Positions 39,337-49,512 of a DNA stretch of 64,000 nt are shown here, one piece after another. Both the position numbers and the translations under genes were made by a program. A model generated the notes under the pieces. That model had not been told where the DNA came from, ran no database searches, and worked only from the letters and a program-made list of their open reading frames with translations. The DNA is from Neopestalotiopsis rosae (taxonomy: Eukaryota > Ascomycota > Sordariomycetes > Amphisphaeriales > Sporocadaceae): assembly GCA_023078685.1 (NCBI GenBank), contig JALGAS010000005.1, positions 248,001-312,000 on the forward strand, in the 5' to 3' direction. Position 1 is the stretch's first letter. Each line of letters starts with the position of its first letter.

Positions 39337-40601
39337 ATATCCTTTGAACGGCGCCACGTCGTTGCAGCGCCAGTGAGCGCCATGGACTCCAAAATTGGTC
39401 ACGAGGGGCCAAGACATTGTAACCAAGATTACTGAGCCCATTTATTATCCCGAACGAAGCCGTACCATGAGGCTGATTCACGACCCATAAAGCTTACTTA
39501 CTATTCATTCCTCAACAGCACACCTCTGCAAGCATGACATATAACAAGTTGACATGACTCCCTCTGTGGGAAAAAAACAAGAGGATCTATTCTGATGCCA
39601 AGCAGTGCCCACCTACCATCGCCGAAAAGTTGTCGATTTAGCGATTTACTTTCGCAAGCGTCTCCAGATTCCTCTCCTTGTTGCCGGATACGCGCGCATA
39701 TGTTGCATTCTGCCATTTCTAGACCCCGACAAGTTCCCACATGGCACCCTTCAATGCAACGTTGGCGCCAAGCACGCGGAAATGGCTGTCAAGGAAACTC
39801 TATTGATCTCGCGCAAGCGGTGGGAGAGAAATTCTCTATTTGGTTCTGATCGGCATCGCAAAGCTCGATTCGCATTCGCCATGCCCATGGTCTTCACATG
39901 CCAAATGTACGAGTCTATTTTGTACAGTAGTTTTCTCGCTCTCGGAAACTCGTAACGGGAGTCTACCACGTGCTCCTGCAAATTGCACTGCCAACGCTTT
40001 GCCTTTGACCACAGTTCACCGGCGGGTAGGTAGCTAAGTTTACCAGTCCGGTAACTAGACTCGATTCTAGTCCGATCCCGATGCCAGGAAGACCTGTTGC
40101 TGGGAACCACCTTCGCAGCCTCCTGCGTCGAGGCTCAATCTGCCAAACTCGCATTCTAGGAAGACTGCATGAAAGATGCACGTTTCTATGCGCTGTGGAC
40201 TACGCTGAGTTGGGGACCCGGTTTCCGCAGAATTGCAGTGAGCATTCTTGCGGTAGATCCGTGTAGATCTGATTTCCCCTGGCCAGAGGTTGGAGACGTC
40301 ACGGTGTTGATCCTGCTTGCATATAGTTGACCATGAGCCTATAGAAACCTATATATGACAAAGAATAAAGAGCGACCCGAAATGTCAGGCCTGTGGAAGA
40401 CTGAATTGACACGCTCGGAATGGCCATCGAATTCCTTTGTCAATCATAGTGTCAATGATAACTGACAAAGACGGGCAAGTTTGACATTCCTGAAAGAAAT
40501 CATGGCAGGGCTAAAAGATGTGACCCAGTGGATGATCTTTACAAGATGCCATGTCTTAAGCTAGGTAATCTCTTGTGATTCAACAGTCCAAGTCAGAAAG
40601 A

Positions 40602-42459
40602 ATGATTTCGTGGGTGCTATCATCTCTACTGTACGTATCCCTCGTGGCATCGCAGCGATACGATGGGCAATATTGGCCATGCAATCCCATGCAAAACGCA
40701 TCCTGTCCTCCGAACCCAGGACTGAACCAATATGAGTACTTCATCGACTTCACCAACCCTCCAGCTGACCTCTACGAAGACTGGAGCACATCAAACTATG
40801 CCACAATCACATACAACACCAAGGCCAAAAACGGCGCTGAGTTTACCTTTGCGAAGCGATATGACGCGCCTCAGCTCTTTACCAACTTCTACATCTTTTT
40901 TGGCCGCGTCGACGTTGTGATGCAAGTATCGCCAGGAATAGCAATGATATCGTCGGCCGTTCTCATGTCCGACGACTTTGACGAGATCGATTGGGAAATG
41001 TCGGGCAATGACTTTAATCTGGCCAAACAGTATCCCAACGGAGTTGTACAGAACAACTATTTTTCCAAGGGCATCACTGGCTACTACGATCGAGGCCAAT
41101 GGCAAGTTTGCACTCGACCTCAGACACAGTTTCATACCTATTCGTTTGACTGGACACCCGAAAGGCTTCAGTGGCTCATAGATGGTCAAGTCGTTCGAAC
41201 ATTTCTGGCAGCCAATGCGGATAACAAGGACCATCAATATCCACAGACTCCATCCAAATTCCAGCTGGGTATCTGGAGCGGCGGTGATCCAGATCAGAAT
41301 GACGGCACCAGAAATTGGGCCGGCGGATATACCGACTTGTAAGACTTGACTCTATTTAATGCCCAGTTCTGGTGTCAGTGCTAACGAGATGATTGATTAT
41401 AGAAAAGCTGCCCCGTACACCATGTTTGTCAAGAGTGTCCGCATCAAGAATTATAACCCGGCCAGACATTACAAGTGGACCGACCAGAGTGGGAGCTGGA
41501 AGAGTATTAAGCTGATAAACGACACGGTGTCCAGCTCATCCAGCAGCACTTCTCAATCGTCAACCAAGTCTACCAGCTCAGTTACGAGTCTTGCCTCGCC
41601 AGCTACGACTGCAGTCAGAAGCACGTTGACTACTTCCAGTGCTACTCGGACGACAAGTTCTTCAACCTCAACGACAAAGATAGTGAGTAGTAGTACTTCC
41701 AGCTCGAAGACTTCTACAAGCTCAGTATCGACATCCACCACAAGGTTGCCGTTTGTTTTGCCGACTAGTAGTATCACCACGTCAACTTCAAGCATGAGCA
41801 CTCGCTCGTCAACCGGCACGACCTCGAGCATGTCAACTATTTCAAAAATAACAATCTTTGACGGCATTCTTACCACGTTGGCCACTTCGACTCGCACATC
41901 AATACAGACGCCTGCTCAAACAGCAACTAGTTACTCTGGCATACTTCTCGCCCCTGCAGTGCCGGTTGCACAGTCTCTCCCGACATCTACTGCAAAAACT
42001 ACCAGTACTCCCTACACGGCTCAAACGGCGTCATCACCTAGCGGAGAACAAGCGAATGACCCTTTTGAGACTTACATTGCTCCTCCAGAATACATTGGTC
42101 CTCCGACAACGACTTCGAGCAGTACGGGGTCATCGACGACGACAACGAGCGCAGCCACACCATCGAGAACCATGACAACGGGATCTCTCTGGCCGTTCAA
42201 GCCGTCCCAGAACGGCCTGTGTGCCTACAGAGCCTTTAGGGTCTGCAAGGGCAGCGGCTTCGGCGATTGCTGTTCGCGATGGGGCTACTGTGGTAGCGAT
42301 GAGGCATACTGCGCGGACAACTGCCTGCAGCACTGGGGCTCCTGCTTCGCGCCAGTCGACAAGAAGAAGACAAGCAAGCGAAGTGGTGGCTATCATCTGG
42401 AACGCAGGGATAGGGCCTATCCTCCCGGTAAACGACCCAATGCAACTGATGTCGTCTAA
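40602..42459 (+). CDS. GH16 chitin-glucan transglycosylase (CRH type) with C-terminal CBM18
   Basis: Cell-wall enzyme that links chitin to beta-glucan; 597 aa. Exons are 40602-41338 and 41403-42459 (intron 64 bp, phase closes to GYTDLKAAPYT). A signal peptide of about 18 residues (SSLLYVSLVAS) is followed by the GH16 domain. The catalytic Glu-x-Asp-x-Glu is DEIDWE, with nucleophile Glu128 and acid/base Glu132. A Ser/Thr-rich stalk covers about residues 285-510. The C-terminus carries a hevein-type chitin-binding domain (about 515-565) with the cysteine pattern DCCSRWGYCGSDEAYC. In Utr2-like CRH proteins the CBM18 is N-terminal, so the order is reversed here. No GPI signal is seen: the tail is basic and hydrophilic, with KR dipeptides. 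An upstream in-frame GTG extension is not used. Confidence 0.9.
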
Positions 42460-42636
42460 ATTTGCCTCGTGAGAATGTGTTCTTCCTCTTCCAAGCCCGT
42501 ACGTACATAGAATCTTGCACTTGAGAATGATATTTCCAATTTCTTGAATTAAGCATTTCAACGCTGGCTATAACCGTCTTTAAAATAAAATCATGAAGCA
42601 TACATAAGTTCGAAGGTTGATATGATCACGGCCTGG

Positions 42637-44874
42637 CTAATCAACCCCGTCATCTTTGTGGCCCTTTGTGACTTCACTAAGCAAATCCGCAGGAACCTCA
42701 TTGTTATGCGGCTCCTCTTCTTCTGCATGTTGCCCTTTTTTCTCCAATGATGAAGTGTGCATGGACAGGAACTCGGCTGGCACTTCGTTGGAGTGCTCGT
42801 CCTCGCTCTCGCCCGCAGGTACTGTGCTCACGAGCAGATCGGCAGGGACTTCATTGTCACTCACATCCCTGTCGTCATGGGTGCCGCCCGGCAGGTCTTG
42901 AGCATTCTCGTTCGGCTGATCAGCATCGATTCCTTGCTCATTCCGAGTCATCTCTGATTGACCACCCCAGCGCCGGACGACACTGTTAGAGAGGTCGTTG
43001 TCATCTTGAAGCCGGATACCGATGGTCTTGGCCGTAGTGTCTGCAACATCTCGATTTTCATGCCCGTCATGATCAGAAGAATCTTTGTCGACATCCACCA
43101 AGCCAACTTCCTGGGGTAATTCATATCCTTTGGCTTCCATCAGGCCTGTCAAGATGTTCTCGCCTTCTACAAAAGCCTCAAGCTCGGCCCCAATTGCAGC
43201 TACCAACAAGTTGTAACCCTTCTCCTCGACGAATTGCAAGTTCTTTTCCAAGTCTTTGCTTGTCCGTCGAAGATCTTCGTATTGGGCACGGAAGAGGTCC
43301 GCCTCGAGATTCTTGCCTCTCCCTGGGCGCACCTGCATGGATTCACTAAGAGCAGCTCTCAATCTTCTCTCATAGTCCAGAATAAGCTGCATGGTTTCAG
43401 CCCAGACCTCGGCGCCCTCGGATAGCGCATTCCGCTCCTTTTCCACCACCAGCTTGCGTTGGTCCAGCAGTGCTATTTCTCCCTCCCACCATTCCTTAGC
43501 CATAGCTATAGTACGTCGTTCAGGTCGCATGCGTAGGAATTCGTGGCCGTTCAGAGCTCGCTCTAGATGGCCTTCTTTGCTCGTGCTGTCAAGGCCCTCA
43601 GGCTCTGTGACTTCGGCAGTAACCTCGAGGGAGAGGACCTTGACACCCGGCATTTTCATCATCTGCCCAATATCTCTTTCCGCCTCTCTCAATGCGCCCC
43701 GATAGCCACTCAGCCCACTTTCGCGCTCGCTTCGCACCTCTTCCATGCGCGCCTCCAGCACACGCTTGCGATGCTTCATGGCTCGTAGTTTACCTTCCAA
43801 CTCGTCTATATTTCCACAAATCTGGCTATACTCCTTGTTCATACCGTCGAGCTCCTTTCGGAGTGGATCGTCTGACTCTAAAGCTTTTAACTCTGCAGCA
43901 ATGGCCTTGTGTTGATTGGAGATTTTATTTGCCCGGGCAAGGGCAATCTTGCGGCTGGAGACTGCCGAGGCTATGTATGCATCCTCTTCTTCCTTGAGGT
44001 CTGATAGCATGGCCATGGAGCGGGCAATAGAAGCTCGTACTTGTCGAATGGTCATAGGTTTCGGCTTAGGTTGCCGAACGGGAATCACCGCTGGAGCAGG
44101 TGGACCTCCGTATGAAGACACACTCCGGGAGCGATGAGGAGATGACGATGCGCGGGGCGTTCCGTAGGGATCACTGCCTCCATCGCCACCGTCGCTGCTG
44201 GGAGCAGCGGCAGCGTCCCCTTGATCGAGAGCTTCAGCCTGAGCATCCAGGAGTCTTTGTAGCTCTTTTTGAATCTGCTTATCACGACGCTGGATCGTTC
44301 GAAAAGTATTGTCCACATCTTCAGCAGGACTGATCTCTGAAGTGGCGGGAGAGGCATTCAAAAACCCCATGAAGCTTGCGCCTAGGTTCTTTGGACGGTC
44401 CTGGTCTGAATGCGGACTGGTTCGCTGGACCTTGTGCGTCGTCCAATCGTTATCTCGGTAAGTCACCGGACGAGGTGGTTGCCACATAGGTCCATTACCC
44501 GTTTGCCTAGCTTCGTCCAAGTTTCGCTGTTCGCGGGTGCTGGCAACTGCTTGGCTCTCGCGGTACATGCGCATTCTATCGACGACGCTTACGGGAGGGA
44601 ACTGTTCGCCTTGATCTGCATAAGCCACTGCCTTTGCCTTTCCTTTCCCTCTACTCGATCTTGTGGCGGATCCATGTTCGTTGTGGGCGTAAGGATCGTC
44701 GAAGCCGAAATCGCGTACGTGGTCGGGCGAGAGAAGAGGTGAAGAGGGACGAGGCGACAGCTCGGAAAGATCGTACTCGTTGGAATGATTGCGCTGCTGT
44801 CGATGGTTCGCGAGCATCGAGCCGCTGTTCGCGCCAAAGGACAGTCGCGGAACATATGAGGACCTTGAAGTCAT
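42637..44874 (-). CDS. Coiled-coil protein, possibly Atg28-like
   Basis: Single-exon gene, 745 aa. N-terminal 250 residues are disordered and Ser/Pro-rich, beginning SRSSYVPRLSFGAN. From about residue 265 a long helical region with heptad-like charge pattern (IRQVRASIARSMAMLSDLKEEED onward) runs to about 590. It includes clear coiled coils (ELEGKLRAMKHRKRVLEARM). The C-terminus is acidic and disordered and carries three copies of NEVPA(D/E)(L/F)L near residues 674, 696 and 725. The overall layout reminds me of proteins annotated as autophagy-related Atg28 in sordariomycetes, but I cannot confirm it; treat the name as a suggestion. No membrane segment or signal peptide. Confidence 0.85.
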   Translation of the reverse strand: MTSRSSYVPRLSFGANSGSMLANHRQQRNHSNEYDLSELSPRPSSPLLSPDHVRDFGFDDPYAHNEHGSATRSSRGKGKAKAVAYADQGEQFPPVSVVDRMRMYRESQAVASTREQRNLDEARQTGNGPMWQPPRPVTYRDNDWTTHKVQRTSPHSDQDRPKNLGASFMGFLNASPATSEISPAEDVDNTFRTIQRRDKQIQKELQRLLDAQAEALDQGDAAAAPSSDGGDGGSDPYGTPRASSSPHRSRSVSSYGGPPAPAVIPVRQPKPKPMTIRQVRASIARSMAMLSDLKEEEDAYIASAVSSRKIALARANKISNQHKAIAAELKALESDDPLRKELDGMNKEYSQICGNIDELEGKLRAMKHRKRVLEARMEEVRSERESGLSGYRGALREAERDIGQMMKMPGVKVLSLEVTAEVTEPEGLDSTSKEGHLERALNGHEFLRMRPERRTIAMAKEWWEGEIALLDQRKLVVEKERNALSEGAEVWAETMQLILDYERRLRAALSESMQVRPGRGKNLEADLFRAQYEDLRRTSKDLEKNLQFVEEKGYNLLVAAIGAELEAFVEGENILTGLMEAKGYELPQEVGLVDVDKDSSDHDGHENRDVADTTAKTIGIRLQDDNDLSNSVVRRWGGQSEMTRNEQGIDADQPNENAQDLPGGTHDDRDVSDNEVPADLLVSTVPAGESEDEHSNEVPAEFLSMHTSSLEKKGQHAEEEEPHNNEVPADLLSEVTKGHKDDGVD

Positions 44875-46712
44875 GTTTGTTCCCCTTTTAGTACGGTGGT
44901 ATTCTACGAAGCGACTCGCGATATCTTGACATGCTCGTTCTCGGGCTTGGAATCTCGATCTCGGGACGCAGGTATTTGAGCGGCATAACAGATGTTATTG
45001 GTTCTTGCGGTGGCCTCGAAACAGCTGGCCAATATGAATGGGCAAGTCTAGATGGAAAGGTATCCTTTTGGTTGACAGTGCTCTGTCAGGCTCCAGTCCA
45101 ATGATTACGGCAATTTTTGAAGACAAGGAGCTCTGTAACTACTACAAGAAGATGATATGTTGCTGCAGCGCCGCAAGGAAGAGCGAAAGCATCAGAGCAA
45201 TCTGTGCAAGATGGATGGACAAACGAACAGATGATCTGATAGGCATCGCACTGCAAGGCCAGATGATATCACGCTACATACCAACCTCAGCTACAGAGTG
45301 CCGCCATCCTTGTTCACCTTGTCGAGCTAATGTTAGATACCTTAGGCTATCGATAAGAGCTCACGAGCTGCCGACATGTGCCCCAGCCCACAATTGGTAG
45401 GTCCCTAATAAGTAAAGTCGCAGACGTCCTGGTGGCCGGCCGAGACATGCATCAACCTAACCTAGCACTCCAGCATCACCAGGTTATTCGAAGCCATCCA
45501 CACAGTCCCTATCATAATTGGATTTTGTGACGCATGACCTTTCGTCGTCTTACTACTGGTCGACCCAGACCGGTTTATATGTACAGAGAATTGGTAAGTC
45601 GGGCGCAACGTATGTCCACATGAAAGGTATCTTATATCAACACTTGGTACATGACTAGATGTAATGATTAAATCAGGTAGAATTCAAGTGTAATATCCCT
45701 CCTAATCAGCAGTAAACGAGGTCTTCCAACAACTTTCTGAACTGCTGAATTGGTGTGCATATACTATCAAGCTAGCTGCTCCAATAAACCGGTAGGTCTC
45801 GGATCGGGAGATAATTACCAATCATATATAATGTTCATTTATCTCTAGGTCGTGAGTATACAGTGACATGACGATATCGTGAAGTACGCAGTGTAATAGG
45901 TAACTGGTTTCATTGATTTGAGAAGTCCCAAGGCGTTGAGGCCACTTTCATAATGCCGAGAGGTGGTGTCGGTCTCCAACAACCTGAGTATTGGTCTTCA
46001 ATCTTTGTGTCGCTCCTGAACAGTCTGCGTGCCGGACTCAGCTGGTTGAGTCAGCCACAACGGTCGTCTTGATTATACTGTGTATATATAGTGTATATAT
46101 AGTGCATATTCAAGTCTCTGCAAGCTAAATCGCGAGAAGCAAGCTAACCCCAGAAATAGTCTTCCATGTCACTTTTACTGTCTGGACACTGACGGGGCGT
46201 GCACCAGATTCAGATCCCCCGATCCCCATCGCCCCGAAGTTGGTCTTTCGGCAAAGTTCGGCTACTTTCTCCGGCTAGAATGGAGTCGCAGGCAGATGAG
46301 AAGGGAATAGGGAGCACACTTTGTCTCACAAAAGAAAGATCTCCCGTCTTGAATTTCCCCTTGAAATATACAATTTTGTTCAAAATTCAAGAATAGGGAC
46401 TTTTGGAAATCGAAAAGACATGGAAGTATAACCATGGTTTCAATTGTTGGGGCCGAAAAGCTACGATGGGAATCAAGGTGCAATCATAACATGAGCCGAA
46501 AACTAAAAACCAACCAAAAACCCAACGCCATTCAAAAGATGCGATAATGCAGGCGACAGACGACAATTCCTGCTGTTCCTTCCCCCCGGGTGCGACCTCT
46601 CTGCGCTGAGATCTCTATCCAGAAGGTGTCCCATTCAGCTCGGCCTCAGTATAGGCCAGCGCTACTACAATGTCTTCCTATTCATTCCGGATCTCCATGA
46701 GGCAGCCAACAT
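44875..46712. other. Intergenic interval, 1.8 kb, no gene seen
   Basis: Contains the promoter of the coiled-coil protein gene on the left and the 3' flank of the DUF1748 gene on the right. The middle (about 45.6-46.1 kb) is AT-rich with an imperfect repeat of GTGTATATATAG. A 120-codon frame near 45.0-45.4 kb has no recognisable domain. Confidence 0.55.
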
Positions 46713-47235
46713 TTACCGAGTGCGCTTGAACCAGGGACTCGAGCCGGCAATGGCGACAGACTGATCCATAACCCATTCACCCACTCCCAGGTATTTCTCT
46801 ATCCACTTGTTGGTGTCTGCGTTATCGCCGCCAATCTGCTTGGTTTGGAAACTATTCGGAATGCGTCAGTCGAGGCATTCTTCCCCAGTCCAGTTTCTCC
46901 TTCGAAAGCTACAGTCGAAACGACCTGAGGCTTCTCACCCATCGGAGTTTCGAAAGAGTTTACTCACGTCAGACCAGTGGAGCGCCTCATACCAGCCAGA
47001 ATGGTGGAAACTGTTCGTGGAATGGTCAGCAAATGCACCTCGTGCTACATTCGATGTACGTCGAGCAGGAGCGAGAGCGTACTGAGGACGGCATCGACGG
47101 CATAGTGGGTTAATCGACCGAGCTTTCCCCAAAGGCCAAAAGTCAGTAAGTTGAGAAACTGAAAGATCAACTTGTTCAGAATCCATGTCTTGAGCGTCGC
47201 TTGGACATTGCGGATCGAGGCAAACTCACAACCAT
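46713..47235 (-). CDS. Small DUF1748-family protein, four exons
   Basis: A 75-aa protein assembled from four short minus-strand exons: 47235-47230, 47122-47083, 47010-46968 and 46851-46713 (228 nt including TAA). All introns (107, 72 and 116 bp) are GT-AG and the phase closes. The first coding exon is only ATGGTT. The product starts MVLGRLTHYAVDAVLIST and continues LAGMRRSTGLT, ending in KYLGVGEWVMDQSVAIAGSS. These blocks are the hallmark of the fungal DUF1748 family (about 75 aa, function unknown), and such agreement across three splices is unlikely by chance. A hydrophobic N-terminal segment may be membrane-associated. Confidence 0.9.
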
Positions 47236-49512
47236 GATGGGCAATGTGTGGCCTTCTTCTGTGTAAAGATGCGGGCTGACTTTGTTGTTGTTGCTAGACA
47301 GAAAAAGCGCGCAATGTCGCAAACAGACCGACTGTTTCAGTGGCTGTTTTGGATGATGCTTTGCGAGGCTCGGCGGATGTTGGCTTCGTCGTCTTTTGTT
47401 GCGATGATGGAAGATCTGGACTGGACCCGACTGCATGTGCTTCAGGCATCTTCGGCAGCGCCAATGTCATGCGACCGACCACCCGCTACTGGGCCTGCTA
47501 GCACCAGCCTCAGCCCGTTTCGGTTGCCAGGGCGCTGGTTGTGCCTGAGAGTGGAGGCTTTCCGGCTCAGGCTGGCGAAACTGGTGCTGGCAGTGCGAAC
47601 ACTTGGCCGCACGCTGCTTACCTGGCACGGGCCTCCAAACCAAATGGTCTGCAGACTCAACCTGCTTGACCTTTGCTGCCTCAATTTTGGGGCAGACAGA
47701 ACCTTGGAAGTGCAGCTCACTCTTGGAGGGGTACAACTTTAGGGACCTTGGTGCTTTTGCGCTAGCGCTAGGAACCGTCCGACAGCCCACCTCTGGCCCC
47801 TTGGCCCCCCCGTGGCGAGCTGCCAGCCGAAGCAAAAGTGACCCCAGCCCCACCAGAAGCTCAAACCCCCACCATCCCACCACCACAAGAGAAAAAGGGC
47901 CGCTACTCTTATCTTATCGGACCTTACTTTAGTGGATACATAGGCCGCATCTCCGATGAAAGGACCGATATTGGAATTGTCTAATGAAAAAGCTCTTGCC
48001 ATGTTCGTCGCTGGCCATGGCAATGGGCCGGGTCCGCCGGCTTGAAAGTTCGTTCCTAGATGGGCGGGGGTCATTCATCAATCATGGCTGGCCTTTTACG
48101 AAGGATACTGGGTACTCTTTGAAGAAGGAGAAGGAGGATAATTCTGGATGGCCAGAATGGCAAGCAAGACGGGCAGATGAGCGACAGAACACAATGCGCC
48201 CAGCTTTTGCCCTGCTGGATGTGGACCATGGCTTGCGTGGAGGATTGACTGGAGATCAGCAGCCCGCCCAGAGTTGATTACAGCGAATTGAAACACGGAA
48301 ACGTTGAGACGCTTGAGCAACGCTTGGGGAGGGAGACAGACTATCAGCAGGTCCTGGCGGTGCCAGTGATGGAGACTTGGGAGAGTCAGAAACAGCTTGG
48401 CTTGGTCAAATCGCCTCAGTCCCCGACCTCGTGCCCGTGCCATTGGACGTTGATGCACAGGTGTGAATTGGCAATGGCCATCTACTCCATACTTTCAATA
48501 TCCTCTTTGCAGCATATGAGGCAAAGTTGAAAGAAAGCCATCCTTGTTTTGGGTCAATCTGGTCAAAGATCTGTTACCTTCCGTGGTAGTACGGAGTATC
48601 CAACGGGGGAACTGGACCTTTGTGTGGCGGCACCGCGCTAGTTGGAGGGGCAGCTGCTGCGCAAAAGACAAAGTCCGCCAAGCAGGGACTTGGGACCCTC
48701 GTCCTGCGTCCCGCTACACGCAGCCGCCGAATCGGATTGGATTGGATTCGTCTCAACCTGGCCTGTTTTTGGTTGGTGAGGCACTTTTTTTTTATGACAA
48801 ACGCGGAGCTCCCCAAAAGCCAAAGGCAACGGGGCAGAGAGGGAGAAAAAAAATTAAACAAATAACAAAAAGGCCGACCGTCCTCAAAAGAATTCATCTA
48901 CCAGTTTGGTGTCCAATCTGCGCAGCTTTCTTCTCTCTCTGTTCTTTGCATCTTCAGCTTGGAATACTTCGAGAAACCTACCACCCCTCTATTTCCATTC
49001 ATTCACAAGGTAAGTCGAAAGGATGACGGCGAACAACACCACAAACCCTCTGTTGCCATGTCTATCTGCACCATTGTGCCGTGCATCTTGGCACTATATC
49101 AAGTTTGAGTGCCAATTACCACATTGTCCCTTTTACCCTGCCTTTTCTGTGACGCCACAACATTGCTTTTTGCAACCAGCAAAGAAGGCGGCGACATACC
49201 CTGGTACCTGACCTGGCCATTGACACGCGCTGTGCAACGTCATATGCGATGGGGGACAAATCGGGGTTGCCCTCCAACAGGGCTGCAGTTCCTTCCGGGG
49301 GTTGAGACTGCTGACCTTAGCTGGGTTACTTGTGCCGCTTCGGACACCGAGTGATTGGGCATCGTACAAACAGAACTTTCACCTCACAAACGAGCCCCTC
49401 AGTGAATCTTTTTTCTCTGTCCCTTCACTGCTATCAGTTATTTCCCCTCTACTGGACCTGACATTTGCATCATTTTTTCTTCTATAATCCTTATCAAACC
49501 AAGATCGCTAAC
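47236..49512. other. Intergenic interval, 2.3 kb, probable PK promoter
   Basis: Lies between the start codons of the divergent DUF1748 and pyruvate kinase genes. Several frames of 100-165 codons overlap on both strands near 47.25-48.1 kb. One minus-strand frame, LYPSKSELHFQG onward, has plausible splice donors, but no family is recognisable. The last 600 bp are CT-rich with a GTAAGT donor, as expected of a strong glycolytic promoter and leader. Confidence 0.5.
49010..49503 (+). promoter_or_regulatory. Probable 5'UTR intron and CT-rich leader of pyruvate kinase
   Basis: A canonical donor GTAAGTCG occurs at 49010 after a CT-rich leader and CATTCACAAG. Acceptors before the ATG occur at 49436-49437 (CTATCAG) and 49502-49503 (AACCAAG). 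A leader intron would be usual for a highly expressed fungal gene, but it is inferred only from splice motifs. Confidence 0.45.

Larger units (their letters stand above)
37384..40601. other. Gene-free interval, 3.2 kb
   Basis: Upstream region shared by the divergent GH43 and GH16 genes. It contains a TATA element for GH43, a (GTC)5 run at about 38565-38579 and three tandem copies of CTTCGACG at 39313-39336. Several open frames up to 135 codons overlap on both strands and have no recognisable product. Confidence 0.55.

Noticed and set aside
47467..48074. Possible minus-strand spliced gene with donors near 47.6 and 47.97 kb
   Set aside because: The peptides (e.g. LYPSKSELHFQG) match nothing I know and the frames contain low-complexity Trp/Gly runs. 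It is more likely promoter sequence.
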